Shown here in pieces: positions 1 through 9,736 of a DNA stretch of 64,000 nt. Position 1 is the first letter of the stretch, and each line of letters opens with the position of its first letter. Below the pieces are notes generated by a model. It had not been told where the DNA came from. It searched no databases and worked only from the letters and a program-made list of their open reading frames with translations. A program made the translations under genes and the position numbers. Source of the stretch: Flectobacillus major DSM 103 (GTDB lineage: Bacteria > Bacteroidota > Bacteroidia > Cytophagales > Spirosomataceae); contig NZ_KE386491.1 of the NCBI RefSeq assembly GCF_000427405.1, positions 2,959,001 to 3,023,000 of the forward strand, written 5' to 3'.

Positions 1-2939
1 CCCTGTTTTAGGTTAGGTAAATAGTATTTCGTTCTTACAGGATTATAGTTATTGGATGCCGCTGGACTTTCATAGTAAGCTCTGTTGATATTTACTAAAC
101 TATGTCCAAATGCACCACGGATTAAGAAATTCAAATCGAAATTTTTGTATTCAAGGCTGTTGTTCCAAGCTAACTCAAACTTAGGCAAACCATTTCCGAC
201 TACCACATAGTCCGCTCTGGTGATTTGTCCATCGCCATTTTGGTCTTTGATAATTCTTGCTCCCTTGTCATCTACTCCTTCAAAAATAGGTGCCATAATA
301 TCTCCTATTTTCTCTCCTTCTTTCAAGCGAACAACCAAAGTTCCATTCAAGCCTGGAGGGCCTAGGTTGGCCAAATAAATCTCAGACTGTTTGCCATCAA
401 AACTCACAAGCTGAGTATTGTAAGTAGAATAAACCAAACCAGTATTATAAACCAAACCTTTGATTTCTTTAGGCATTACGGCATAATTCAGTCCTACTTC
501 CAAGCCATTACTTTTTAATTTTCCGATATTCAATAAAGATGTTCCGAAGAAATTGGGTGGCACAGAAACGCTTACAGTTTGCAATACGTCTTTGGTATTA
601 CGAACATAATAATCAACCGAACCTGTTAATCTATTGTCGATTAAGCCGAAGTCTAAACCAATGTTTGTTTCTGCCTTTTGTTCCCATTTCAAATCTGGAT
701 TGGGGTTTGAAGCTACCGCAACACTTGGCACAAAATTTCCTTCAAACAAAAATCTTGGACCAGTTCCCAAACGTTGTAAATACTCATAATTTTGGTTTGG
801 TAAAGCTCCCGTTACACCATAACCTGCTCTTAGTTTAAGCGTAGTTAATGCCGAAATTTTCAAGGCTTTCAATAAATCTGCCCCACCACTTACTGAATAA
901 AAATTTCCCCATCTATGATTCGGGCCAAATTTAGAAGAACCTTCATGCCTTAATGCCGCCGATAAAAAGTAACTATCTTTAAAATTCAACATTGCTCTAC
1001 CAAAAAAAGCCACTAACCTAGACTCTTCTTTAGCACTTCCTACGCTGGCTAATTTATTGGCAATGTCAAGACCCAAACCTAAGTTATTGTAGGACAAATC
1101 GTCGGTAATAAAGTTGCCATTAGCCGCACTTACATTTTCAAAAGAAAGGGTCTGTCTTGAATATCCTCCTACTAAATTTATCTTTAAATCGTTAAATGTT
1201 TTTTTGTAAGAAGTGGTCATTTCAAACAATTCGTTATTACCGTCTTGCGAAAACTTAGTTGCTAAACCACCTCGTCCACTTGCAGTACCATATCTAATTT
1301 TTGAGCTCAGATAAGTGGATGCCATATTGTTATCAATTTGATTTGAATAGAACGCTCCTACATTCCAGCCATCCAACACTTCAAAATCAGCTCTGATACT
1401 TCCTACTAGTGTTTTAATTTTTCCGTCTGAAGTAGCTTCTTTGGCAATAGCTACTGGATTATGAAATTCTGGACTATTGGGTTCTAAATATCCTTGAGCA
1501 GGGTCATTATTGATATACACAGGAGCAGTTGGGTTAGCAATAATAGCAAAACGAAGACCATCGGTAAAACCATAACTTGCCGCACGATTAGTAACCCCAA
1601 CATTGAATGATAACGTTAAACGGTCGTTGATGGCTCTTTGTGTCAAATTCAAGCGAGCATTAATTTGCTTGAAACCTGTTCCAATATAAATCCCTTCAAC
1701 ATTTCTGTAGTTGATAGACCCCGTATAACTTGTTGAACCAGAAGAGTTTGAAAATGACAAATTGTGTACATTCGAAATACCTTTTCTTGTTACTAAATCT
1801 AACCAATTAGTTTTGAAACCAAGGTCTTGTCCACCTGCTTCTACAAATTGCTCAGGCGTTGAGTTTTGAACAAACCTTGCTACTTCTTCGCTAGAAACAT
1901 AAGTGTTGTATTCGATACTTGCTTTACCATCGGTTGTTCCTCTTTTTGTGGTTACGATAATTACCCCCGACGAACCCCTTGTACCATAAATTGCTGCAGC
2001 AGAAGCATCTTTTAGTACCTCAATAGATTTAATATCATTAGGGTCTAAGGCATTCAATGACCCACCAATTACTCCGTCGATTACAATCAAAGGCTGAGAG
2101 TTCGCTCCAAAAGTAGAAAGCCCTCTTAATCTGATACTAAAATCTTCGTTGGGGTTACCGCCTGGTCTTACAATTGATAAACCCGCCACTTTTCCTTGTA
2201 ATAATTGTGCAGGATTGTTTACGTTTCCTCTATTGAAATTTTTAGCATCAATTTTGGCAACAGAACTGGTTAATTCTTTTCTTTCAACTGTTCCATAACC
2301 AATTACCACTACTTCATTGAGTTGTGTATTATCATCTTCAAGAACAATATTGAATACTTTCTGTGAGCCAACTGCGGCCTGAAAAGGTTTATAGCCTACA
2401 GATGTAAATATCAATACTGATTTTTCATTTTTTACAGCAATCGTATATTTTCCACTTGCATCCGACACTACCCCATTTCCTGTTCCTTCTTCTCTGATGC
2501 TTACTCCTGGAATGGTCTCTCCTTTACTGTTAGTAACTGTTCCAGTTACTTCGGTCAATATAGGAGTATTTTCTATTGTATTATCAGCGGGGTCTTCGTT
2601 TTTTGGCGACTCAGAGACTTCGTTTGAACTTAATAAAATTCTCTTTTTACTTACTTCATAACTAATTTTGAGAGGTAAAAGAAGTCTATCTAATACTTCA
2701 GAAAGTTTCTCGTTTCTCGCCGAAAACGATACTTTCCTCTTTGCCTGAATTACTTCGGCACTATACATAAACTTGACATCCGTCAGTTTTTCTACCTGTG
2801 TTAAAATTGTTTTGATATCTCGATTCTCAATAGTCAAAGAAATTTGCTGATTGAGTACCTCTTGTGCATGAGAATCCCGAGCAAAAACAAAGCTCGTGAA
2901 TAAAACAACCATGCAAATTTGAATCAACGTCACCTTCAT
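1..2939 (-). CDS. SusC/RagA-type TonB-dependent outer-membrane receptor (partial, C-terminus outside window)
   Basis: I read this frame on the minus strand from the ATG at 2939 to the window edge: about 979 codons with no stop. Residues 1-26 form a signal peptide ending at HAQ. Residues about 27-107 are an STN (secretin/TonB short N-terminal) domain, and about 125-205 a carboxypeptidase-like regulatory domain. Near residue 210 comes the SusC signature VVVIGYGT, then a TonB plug (RLRGLSTFGANSQPLIVIDG, KDASAAAIYGTRGSSGVI) and the start of the beta-barrel. SusC proteins import oligosaccharides or peptides together with a SusD lipoprotein, which would lie outside the window to the left. The STN domain is the part that signals to FecR-type anti-sigma factors, and fecR and fecI genes lie directly upstream. 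The substrate cannot be read from sequence. Confidence 0.95.
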   Translation of the reverse strand, partial: MKVTLIQICMVVLFTSFVFARDSHAQEVLNQQISLTIENRDIKTILTQVEKLTDVKFMYSAEVIQAKRKVSFSARNEKLSEVLDRLLLPLKISYEVSKKRILLSSNEVSESPKNEDPADNTIENTPILTEVTGTVTNSKGETIPGVSIREEGTGNGVVSDASGKYTIAVKNEKSVLIFTSVGYKPFQAAVGSQKVFNIVLEDDNTQLNEVVVIGYGTVERKELTSSVAKIDAKNFNRGNVNNPAQLLQGKVAGLSIVRPGGNPNEDFSIRLRGLSTFGANSQPLIVIDGVIGGSLNALDPNDIKSIEVLKDASAAAIYGTRGSSGVIIVTTKRGTTDGKASIEYNTYVSSEEVARFVQNSTPEQFVEAGGQDLGFKTNWLDLVTRKGISNVHNLSFSNSSGSTSYTGSINYRNVEGIYIGTGFKQINARLNLTQRAINDRLTLSFNVGVTNRAASYGFTDGLRFAIIANPTAPVYINNDPAQGYLEPNSPEFHNPVAIAKEATSDGKIKTLVGSIRADFEVLDGWNVGAFYSNQIDNNMASTYLSSKIRYGTASGRGGLATKFSQDGNNELFEMTTSYKKTFNDLKINLVGGYSRQTLSFENVSAANGNFITDDLSYNNLGLGLDIANKLASVGSAKEESRLVAFFGRAMLNFKDSYFLSAALRHEGSSKFGPNHRWGNFYSVSGGADLLKALKISALTTLKLRAGYGVTGALPNQNYEYLQRLGTGPRFLFEGNFVPSVAVASNPNPDLKWEQKAETNIGLDFGLIDNRLTGSVDYYVRNTKDVLQTVSVSVPPNFFGTSLLNIGKLKSNGLEVGLNYAVMPKEIKGLVYNTGLVYSTYNTQLVSFDGKQSEIYLANLGPPGLNGTLVVRLKEGEKIGDIMAPIFEGVDDKGARIIKDQNGDGQITRADYVVVGNGLPKFELAWNNSLEYKNFDLNFLIRGAFGHSLVNINRAYYESPAASNNYNPVRTKYYLPNLKQ

Positions 2940-3316
2940 AATTCTCAATAGTAATCGTTGTAAATTGTGCTTTTTTTTCATACTTTTGACTGTTTTGTAC
3001 GGTTTTTAGACATATCTGGACAAAATATTCCCTTGAGGTTTTGTGCAAAAAAACCTCGAATTTCAAATCCGTTTGGGGGGAGACGTAATGGAATGGAGTC
3101 GGTAGTGGTGCAAACACTATCGGCTTTTTCAAGTAAAGTAAACTTATGTCTTCATAATTAATTGGGGGGTTTAAGGTTTGTATTTATTAATGGTATTGAA
3201 AAATAATTCAGCTTGTAAATTGCCAAAAATAAGTAACGTTTCTTTTATACGTTATTGTTATTCCAGATATTCATCATTCTGCAATTTTGTTTTCTATTGC
3301 TCGCCTAAGGTATCTG
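2940..3316. other. Intergenic region between fecR-like gene and susC-like gene
   Basis: This 377-base gap has no convincing gene; short open frames here lack domains. On the minus strand a TAnnTTTG-like -7 element (TATTTTTG) lies at 3224-3231, but no matching TTG box is seen at the usual distance. A short inverted repeat, TAACGT/ACGTTA around 3233-3254, could end the fecR transcript because T-rich sequence follows it on the minus strand. A promoter for the receptor controlled by the neighbouring ECF sigma factor is expected here but I cannot identify it. Confidence 0.3.
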
Positions 3317-4432
3317 CTATTTCTTACAACTCTTCACATTCATGACAATCTGTCCGTCAATCATTTCATAGTTGCCATGAATAATTTTACTGATAAGATT
3401 GAGTTTTTCAATCAAAGGCTCATCCGATAAAGTAGCAGTAAGCGTACAATTGGCTACTTGATTTTCATCAACCACGATTTTGATACCGTAAGCCTTCTCC
3501 AATTTTTCAAAAACATCTATCAATGGCGTTTCCTCAAAAGTAAAATCATTTTCAGAAAGGACAGGATTGATAATGGCTGGGCTATCAACTAATTTCTTTT
3601 CAAACTTGGCCGTTTCTTTAAGATACTCTACTTTTTGATTGGCTGTAATGATTACCCCATGAACAGCAGGATTGATATTATCTTTTAGTTTTTGCCATTC
3701 ATTATTTTCAAAAACTGATACTTTCCCTGTTTTTACCAAAACCTGCATTTTGTTATCTCCCTTGGGTGCTCTAATAGTAAAACTAGTTCCTAATACTTTG
3801 ACAACCAGCTCGTTAAAATGCACAATAAAAGGCTGATCTGGATTACGTACTACATCAAAAAAAGCTTCTCCTACTAAACTTACTTCTCTTAATTCTTTAT
3901 CAAATTTTTCTGGATAACTCACCGAGCTATTAGGTTCAAGTGTTACCTCCGAGCCATCGGGCAAAAGTACCTTCATACTTGTTGTTCCCTTATTGGCTTT
4001 TTCTACTTGGTCTGACGACTCATTGTTTATAAATAATTCAGCAATTAAGCTATTCACACTTCGCTCTCTATTGGGTAGCCAAACCCATATCAGACCTATA
4101 ATTAAGCAAACTGATGCTGCCGCCACAAGCCAATCTACAACTCGATATTTCTTTGTTGGTTCAGAATCCTCAATATTCAAGTTTTTTTCTTCTGCTTTTT
4201 TCCAAAAATCTTGTATTTTATCTTCTATGTATTCTTCCGAAATGTCAGGTTGTATATTATGAATATTCAATAGATATATTCTCGCTTTTTCTACTTCATG
4301 ATGATTATTTTTGCTAGTTGACAACCAAAGCAATAAATCATTATTAGCATCAAATTCTTTGTTGAATACCCAAGCCCTAAATGCTTGATGATTTACAAAG
4401 TCAATTGCCTTGAAATTATCATAGTTATTCAT
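3317..4432 (-). CDS. FecR family anti-sigma factor
   Basis: This 371-residue protein has the layout of Bacteroidota FecR proteins. The N-terminal cytoplasmic part (about 1-95) should bind the sigma factor. One membrane segment lies at about 98-120 (VVDWLVAAASVCLIIGLIWV). The periplasmic FecR domain follows from about 150 (TTSMKVLLPDGSEVTLEPNS, GEAFFDV, FIVHFNELVVKVLGTSF), and a C-terminal DUF4974-like region (about 295-365, ENDFTFEETPLIDVFEKLEKAYG) resembles an STN fold. It is expected to hold the ECF sigma factor encoded upstream until the STN domain of the SusC-type receptor reports substrate across the envelope. The gene order sigma-fecR-susC on one strand supports this. Confidence 0.93.
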   Translation of the reverse strand: MNNYDNFKAIDFVNHQAFRAWVFNKEFDANNDLLLWLSTSKNNHHEVEKARIYLLNIHNIQPDISEEYIEDKIQDFWKKAEEKNLNIEDSEPTKKYRVVDWLVAAASVCLIIGLIWVWLPNRERSVNSLIAELFINNESSDQVEKANKGTTSMKVLLPDGSEVTLEPNSSVSYPEKFDKELREVSLVGEAFFDVVRNPDQPFIVHFNELVVKVLGTSFTIRAPKGDNKMQVLVKTGKVSVFENNEWQKLKDNINPAVHGVIITANQKVEYLKETAKFEKKLVDSPAIINPVLSENDFTFEETPLIDVFEKLEKAYGIKIVVDENQVANCTLTATLSDEPLIEKLNLISKIIHGNYEMIDGQIVMNVKSCKK

Positions 4433-4547
4433 ATATAAATCAAAATTTGTACTTGTTTACTTAGATTAGAAAAAGGAAGAGCCGAGATACTCGTTTTTTG
4501 ACAAAAAAAACGACAAATAATTATAAAAAATAATAATCGACTGAATA

Positions 4548-5153
4548 TCAATCTATTAAACTCAATAAAAATATTGAAGCTAACCAGTTATTTCTAAGAA
4601 TAACGATACTTTGTTGAAGAAGATTAGAAACCGACTGTTTGTTAATATCCATAATAACAGATATTTCCTCATGGCTGAGGTTCTCGTAGTATCGTAAATA
4701 CAAGGCTTCTTTCTGGCGTTTGGTCAGTAATTTGAAGTATTCATTAAATTTAGAGAGCAATTCGTTCAGATTATCTTCTTGCAAAAGCATGAACTCGATG
4801 TTTTCAAATTCAATCATTTGCTCATCATCTTCTTCAAGCAAATCAGTCGATAAATTACTTTTATTGACTGCCCTAATTAAATTATTACGAAGTGCTTTAA
4901 ATAAATAGTTTTTTACAGAAGCAGGCGTAGAAAGGTAGTCTTTACGTTCTAATAATTCTAAGAATAAATCTTGAATTGTATCTTCAATCAACGATTTATT
5001 CTTAGTGAATTTTGTACCATATTGCAAAAGAGAGCGAAAGTATCTTCTCATCAACTCGCTCAGGGCATCTCCATCTCCATTTTTGAAATTAAGCCATAAA
5101 AGGCTATCTGAAACATGCTCCTTTGTATGTAATGTTACAATTTTCATATTCAA
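4548..5153 (-). CDS. ECF RNA polymerase sigma factor, FecI-like
   Basis: A 201-residue ECF sigma factor. Region 2 lies at about 20-85 (DALSELMRRYF, IEDTIQDLFLELLERKDYL) and region 4 at about 135-195 (LLTKRQKEALYLRYYENLSH, a helix-turn-helix ending near VSNLLQQSIVILRNN). There is no extra C-terminal domain. It lies 115 bases upstream of the fecR gene on the same strand, so it most likely transcribes the downstream SusC-type receptor when released by FecR. Assignment to the FecI-like class rests on this context and on length. The ATG at 5153 keeps the full region 2. Confidence 0.92.
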   Translation of the reverse strand: MNMKIVTLHTKEHVSDSLLWLNFKNGDGDALSELMRRYFRSLLQYGTKFTKNKSLIEDTIQDLFLELLERKDYLSTPASVKNYLFKALRNNLIRAVNKSNLSTDLLEEDDEQMIEFENIEFMLLQEDNLNELLSKFNEYFKLLTKRQKEALYLRYYENLSHEEISVIMDINKQSVSNLLQQSIVILRNNWLASIFLLSLID

Positions 5154-5553
5154 ATGATTCTTGGATGCTCAAACACAAAGGGCATCTGTAAATACCTACA
5201 GTTGCTCTGTTGTTTTTTTATACATTGAAAAGTTTAAATGTGTTTGATTGACACAAAACTATAAGTTTTTTTACAATTATAATACTTTTATCCAAAAATA
5301 TATTTGTATAGTTAAATATCCTTTCAAAGAAACACATTCGATACTTTTGTACCGATATAGATGCTCAGTTATAATACAACAGAATCTATGTATTCATTCA
5401 CCTCTTTTTATCTATCAAAGCGTGTGTTTTATTCAACTCAACAGTTACTCTGCCTTTATTTGTTTATTTTTTTCTCTAAACAAATTTACATTACAGCCTT
5501 TTATATGGAGGACTTTCTCTTTTAAATAGGTTTATCTAGCTCACAGCCAGTAT
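5154..5553. other. Intergenic region between sigma factor and glycosyltransferase genes
   Basis: About 400 very AT-rich bases with no recognisable gene or RNA. A minus-strand -7-like element (TAGTTTTG read on the minus strand) lies at 5254-5261, about 100 bases before the sigma-factor start, but without a -33 TTG at the usual spacing. A plus-strand open frame of about 90 codons here has a low-complexity product and is not supported. Confidence 0.3.
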
Positions 5554-6426
5554 CTACAATATTTTATAATTCTTATATTCTCCTATTCTCCAGCCTGTGG
5601 TTTGTTCTATCCACATCTTTATTTGGTTTTTCAGGTTGAGTTTTTTCTCTTGAATATCAAAATCAAATAGCCAATTCATTTTATCTACCCGAGCTTGCAT
5701 TACTTTGGGGTGTGTGCCATTAAAGAGCGTCAAAGAATCTATTTCCGAATAATCAAAAGCTTCTAACTGTTGGGCTATTTTCTGCACTTTGTTTTCGTCA
5801 TGCCAAAAACGACTCGAACTTTTAATTTTCTCTTTTTGAATCTCTGGAGGCTTTACCCAACCATAATGATACATATAAGCATCTATGAGTTTTACTTTTA
5901 GTTTTTGGTTATCGGCTGTCCTAAACCCCTGAGCATCACGATACGATACAACTTTGCCTGTATTCCGAACTACCCGAATTTCACGACGATACCAACGATG
6001 AGCATTGCCAACATAACGATAAGAACCATAAAAATGTAGGTATTTGAATAACAGCCCTTCTACCTCCTTATTGTTGAGGTTTTCTTGCATAGCTTTTTTT
6101 ATCACAGGCAAATACTGCTCGTGTACCACCTCGTCGCCCTGAATATAAAAACACCAGTCTACATCGGGCGAAACAGCGGCCAATGCCTTATCGGTTTCAA
6201 CAGCCAGAACCCTCCCTCCTTCACGCAACGAATCGTCCCAGATAGTTTCAATAATCTTGATTTTAGGTGAGTTTATGCTTTTTATCAAACCCAAAGTATC
6301 GTCTTCCGAATTACCCACGGCCACCACTACCTCGTCGCAAATAGGCAAAATAGAAGTAATAGCTTCTATAATTGGATAATCAAACTTAATGGCATTACGA
6401 ACAAATGTAAATCCAGCTATTTTCAT
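5554..6426 (-). CDS. Glycosyltransferase family 2-like protein
   Basis: A 290-residue soluble protein with a GT-A type N-terminus (MKIAGFTFVRNAIKFDYPII). It has an acidic nucleotide-sugar region (DEVVVAVGNSEDDT) and a metal-binding-like WCFYIQGDEVVHEQ stretch near residues 90-105. This type transfers a sugar from a nucleotide-activated donor, typically to an envelope polysaccharide or glycolipid. The acceptor and sugar cannot be predicted. It is the last gene of a run of minus-strand glycan genes (5554-12167), 146 bases downstream of a GT4 gene. Confidence 0.85.
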   Translation of the reverse strand: MKIAGFTFVRNAIKFDYPIIEAITSILPICDEVVVAVGNSEDDTLGLIKSINSPKIKIIETIWDDSLREGGRVLAVETDKALAAVSPDVDWCFYIQGDEVVHEQYLPVIKKAMQENLNNKEVEGLLFKYLHFYGSYRYVGNAHRWYRREIRVVRNTGKVVSYRDAQGFRTADNQKLKVKLIDAYMYHYGWVKPPEIQKEKIKSSSRFWHDENKVQKIAQQLEAFDYSEIDSLTLFNGTHPKVMQARVDKMNWLFDFDIQEKKLNLKNQIKMWIEQTTGWRIGEYKNYKIL

Positions 6427-6572
6427 GAATCAAATAAAATTTTTAGTCTTTTAAAATACGCCACAACCTTTATAGTCAGCACATTATATACAAAAAAAGG
6501 ACATTGAGCAATTATTCTGTAAAATCTCATACTCGGCATATCATTGATGCCTTAGAATTTGAGTATCTTTTA

Positions 6573-7553
6573 TCAAGCTTCAAAAGGTAAATATTTAGGA
6601 TAATTATATAGTGCCTTTGGAGCAATACTATTAATGGTTTTGCCCGATAACACTACCTCATAATACTCCAAATATTTTTGCATCATCTGCTTTGCCGAGA
6701 AGCTATCTTGTACATATTCATGGCAAATTTTGGGGTCAAATTGTTCGGTATTTTTGAGTTGTTCGGCCAAATCATTGGCATTGTCCGACAAAAATCCGAC
6801 CTCAGGTATAATTAGTTCGGGCAGCGAACCATACGGCGTAGCCAATACACAACACCCCATATACAGACTTTCGATGATAGCAATACCAAAAGGCTCGTGC
6901 CAAAGTACAGGAAATAATAGTGCTTTTGAGCGGTGAATAAGGTCTAATTTGATTTTGCCCCCTACCATACCATAAAACCTTACATGGCGGTCGGGCGTAA
7001 ACCGAAAGCCCATTTTAAAGTTTATTCTATGCCCGCCCATTACTACCAATTGCTGTTGGGCTTTTTTGGCTATTTGAATTGCCCCTTTTACATTTTTCAC
7101 TTTCCAAGAAGCGTTTCCCAAAAAATGGGTATGTCGTCTTTCGTGGCTGTATGAGGGCTTAGGGTAATCTTCAAAATCAATACCATTGTACACAAATGCC
7201 TCTGAATTATGCCTTTCTGCATGATTTTTAGAAACAAATACAGAATTCAAATCCAATACTTCATCTGAACGAGGGTTGCCATGAATTGTAAGGACGTAAG
7301 GTTTGGAAAAATCATTGGGAGGACGTACACTCAGATGTGCCACATCAATATATGCGGGTACTTGTAGGCTCAACGCAACTGAAGGGTTATAAATCAGTAC
7401 TTCGGCAAAAGGACAAACCGACCCCTCTGCCACCAGAAAACTCACTTTGTGTCCAGCCTTGACTAGCTCTTTGCCTAGCCACCAAATCATTCGCTCTGTA
7501 CCACCATACTCAAGAGCAGGAATTATGGCATTATGTGCAATTAATACGTGCAT
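6573..7553 (-). CDS. Glycosyltransferase family 4 (GT-B fold)
   Basis: A 326-residue GT-B glycosyltransferase. The N-terminal Rossmann part starts MHVLIAHNAIIPALEYGGTE, with the glycine-rich loop typical of GT4 enzymes. The C-terminal donor-binding part holds the E-x7-E motif (HEPFGIAIIESLYMGCCVLA, about residues 219-238). It should be a retaining sugar transferase using a nucleotide-sugar donor at the cytoplasmic face of the membrane. Neighbours are other glycosyltransferases and a polysaccharide deacetylase. It is divergent from the plus-strand FkbM gene, with 131 bases between the two starts. Confidence 0.9.
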   Translation of the reverse strand: MHVLIAHNAIIPALEYGGTERMIWWLGKELVKAGHKVSFLVAEGSVCPFAEVLIYNPSVALSLQVPAYIDVAHLSVRPPNDFSKPYVLTIHGNPRSDEVLDLNSVFVSKNHAERHNSEAFVYNGIDFEDYPKPSYSHERRHTHFLGNASWKVKNVKGAIQIAKKAQQQLVVMGGHRINFKMGFRFTPDRHVRFYGMVGGKIKLDLIHRSKALLFPVLWHEPFGIAIIESLYMGCCVLATPYGSLPELIIPEVGFLSDNANDLAEQLKNTEQFDPKICHEYVQDSFSAKQMMQKYLEYYEVVLSGKTINSIAPKALYNYPKYLPFEA

Positions 7554-7684
7554 ATCTTCGAAAAACAGAGACTAATATCCCATTTATTAACAATTAAAAC
7601 CAAATATCTCCGTTGGAGGCTAGGTATACATTCAAGTATTATTTATAACTTTAGGACTAATTTTAAACTTAATTACTCAAGCAC

Positions 7685-8491
7685 ATGCTTAATTATCTCA
7701 AGAAAAAATACACCAAATTTATTGCCAAAAGAAAATTCAGCGAATATGATAATGAAACCATTGTCATCAATATTCCGAATGTCGGCTCTATCAATTTTAC
7801 TCGCTGGCTCAATCCACTCGAAAAAGAAAAAACCATTAGTAGTAGCCAAATCAACTTTTACAAAAAATTCCTCAAAAAAGGGGATTTTGTCATAGATATT
7901 GGTGCTCATATTGGCGATACCACTTTACCGATGGCTCTTGCTGTAGGAGCAGAAGGAACGGTTTTGGCCTTTGACCCAAACCCTTTGGTATTTAAAATTC
8001 TTCAGAAAAATGCCGACCTCAATCGTAGCATTTCCAATATTATTCCTATTCCTTATGCTATTGCTGTAGAAGAAGGCGAATATTCGTATAGCTCGTCTGA
8101 GGCTAGCTTCAATAACGGAGGAATCAGTGGAAAAAATGGCAAATTTGGCCTTGAGCAAAAAGTAAAAGGCGTTAACTTACAAAAATTTATCCATACCGAA
8201 TACCCTAATACCAACAAAATATCGCTTATCAAGGTAGACGCAGAAGGATATGACATCCAAATTCTCCAATCAATCAGTGCTTTGATAGACCAGTACAAAC
8301 CTAATCTTATTTTTGAATGTTTCAAAGATTTGCCCAAAGAAGAGCGTTTTGCGCTGTACGATTATATCGCTAATAAAGGATACCAAATCAATAAAATGGA
8401 TGATTTTGAAGAAGATGCTGCTATTACGCCTCTCAAAAAAGAGAATATGATAGATTGGAAACACTTCGACATTATAGCATATCCTATTTAG
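7685..8491 (+). CDS. FkbM family methyltransferase
   Basis: A 268-residue class I SAM-dependent methyltransferase of the FkbM family. The SAM-binding motif is DIGAHIGDTT at residues 71-80, followed by the acidic loop (VLAFDPNPLVFKIL) and the family motif KVDAEGYDIQIL near residue 181. FkbM-type enzymes in glycan clusters commonly O-methylate sugars; that role here is inferred from context. It is the only plus-strand gene inside the minus-strand glycan cluster and is followed by a strong hairpin terminator at 8504-8547, so it is probably its own transcription unit. Confidence 0.9.
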   Translation: MLNYLKKKYTKFIAKRKFSEYDNETIVINIPNVGSINFTRWLNPLEKEKTISSSQINFYKKFLKKGDFVIDIGAHIGDTTLPMALAVGAEGTVLAFDPNPLVFKILQKNADLNRSISNIIPIPYAIAVEEGEYSYSSSEASFNNGGISGKNGKFGLEQKVKGVNLQKFIHTEYPNTNKISLIKVDAEGYDIQILQSISALIDQYKPNLIFECFKDLPKEERFALYDYIANKGYQINKMDDFEEDAAITPLKKENMIDWKHFDIIAYPI

Positions 8492-8503
8492 GAAAATATA
8501 CTC

Positions 8504-8547
8504 TGCCATGCTATCAGAGCGAGTTGTTCTAATAGCATGGCAACTTT
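8504..8547. terminator. Rho-independent terminator between convergent genes
   Basis: An 11-bp perfect stem (TGCCATGCTAT at 8504-8514, ATAGCATGGCA at 8532-8542) with a 17-base loop, followed by ACTTTTTA on the plus strand. It ends the FkbM gene and lies immediately beyond the stop of the converging membrane-protein gene. Confidence 0.75.
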
Positions 8548-9723
8548 TTAGTCAATCAATGCTTCATTTTTCATACTCAGCATATCCCAATGTACCCTTA
8601 GCCAAACCAATAACATCGGGAAAATCATAAGGGCATATTTACGAAGGTACTCGTTTCTTATAAATTTGGGCATGAGGTCGGTAGGGCCAAAACTGGTTAC
8701 GACTAAGGCAAATATAAACAGGGCTTTTTCTACTGAACCTTGTTGGCTTTGCTGATACCAAATAATTACCCCAACAAATCCTATCAAAAGCGTAGAAGCT
8801 TCTGTACCCGAACTTGCCAAAACTACCATCATCAAAGCCGAAGACAACATCAATAATTGATAACGGATATTACTAAACAAGGGATAACGAGTATATCCCA
8901 AAGCAAAAATCAATACCGCAGGCAATACAAAATATAGGTTAGAAATAGTGGCATCGCTCATAATTCGGCGTACCATACCCATAACCGATAAATCTTGGTA
9001 AGGATTGTCTAGTACTACATTAATGGCGTTTTTCTTCACCAATATAGCCAACCATTCTTGATAACTCTGTAATACATAAGCTGGCGAACTAAAAGCCATT
9101 GGCAAAACAAACAATACCGCAATCCAAAACAAACCCGAAGCAATTAGTTTGAGTTTATTTTTTGAGAAAAAGAAGAACGCTAGCCCTACTACACCATAAA
9201 GCTTGGTCATTGTACCAAGCACAATACACAATGCCGCCCAAAAGTCTTTTTCTTTCTTGATAAAAATATATGAAAACAAAATCAGGGCAGTAACTATACC
9301 ATGAAATTGTACATTGATAAGGCTAGTAATACTGCTATTGAGACAAAGCCACGATATAATAGCCTTTGTTTTGTCATCAAAAAATGGCAATTCAAATAAG
9401 GCATATACCAACAACACCGAGTTGGCAACGTTCCATAACACCACACCCGATAGCGTTGGTACTATAGCAAAAGGTGCTATCATAACTGTAAACGGGGGGC
9501 CATACAAAAACAAATCGACATACTCATTGGGATGATAATCGTAGAGGTGTTTTTGTTGGAGCAGATGATAAAAACTGGTTTTAAAAATAATGAAGTTGTT
9601 GATATGGGCGTGTGGGTTGTCACCTGCGAAATATTGTTTCATGGCCATTGCAACGCCCACGATGGCCCAGATAATATAAATGTTTCGCTTGTTCAAAAAA
9701 AACTCGAACTTACTATTTTTCAT
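8548..9723 (-). CDS. Polytopic membrane protein, GT87/DUF2029-like glycosyltransferase
   Basis: A 391-residue protein with roughly ten hydrophobic segments. The N-terminal segment (IYIIWAIVGVAMAMKQYFAG) is followed by an extracytoplasmic loop (INNFIIFKTSFYHLLQQKHL, then YDYHPNEYVDLFLYGPPFTV). A short polar residue set around residues 40-75 before the next membrane spans matches the GT-C organisation of DUF2029/GT87 mannosyltransferases, which use polyprenyl-phosphate sugars. Function is therefore inferred from topology and from the surrounding glycan genes. The next gene upstream, a polysaccharide deacetylase, ends 13 bases before its start, suggesting cotranscription. Confidence 0.75.
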   Translation of the reverse strand: MKNSKFEFFLNKRNIYIIWAIVGVAMAMKQYFAGDNPHAHINNFIIFKTSFYHLLQQKHLYDYHPNEYVDLFLYGPPFTVMIAPFAIVPTLSGVVLWNVANSVLLVYALFELPFFDDKTKAIISWLCLNSSITSLINVQFHGIVTALILFSYIFIKKEKDFWAALCIVLGTMTKLYGVVGLAFFFFSKNKLKLIASGLFWIAVLFVLPMAFSSPAYVLQSYQEWLAILVKKNAINVVLDNPYQDLSVMGMVRRIMSDATISNLYFVLPAVLIFALGYTRYPLFSNIRYQLLMLSSALMMVVLASSGTEASTLLIGFVGVIIWYQQSQQGSVEKALFIFALVVTSFGPTDLMPKFIRNEYLRKYALMIFPMLLVWLRVHWDMLSMKNEALID

Positions 9724-9736
9724 TTTGGTTAGGTAT

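Noticed and set aside
2967-3161. Short open frames on both strands upstream of the susC gene
   Set aside because: They overlap the receptor start or each other, have no domain, and are explained as chance frames in the leader.
5248-5529. Plus-strand open frame of 93 codons in the spacer after the sigma gene
   Set aside because: Product is low complexity (Tyr/Phe/Ile rich) with no domain, no promoter or start context, in very AT-rich DNA.
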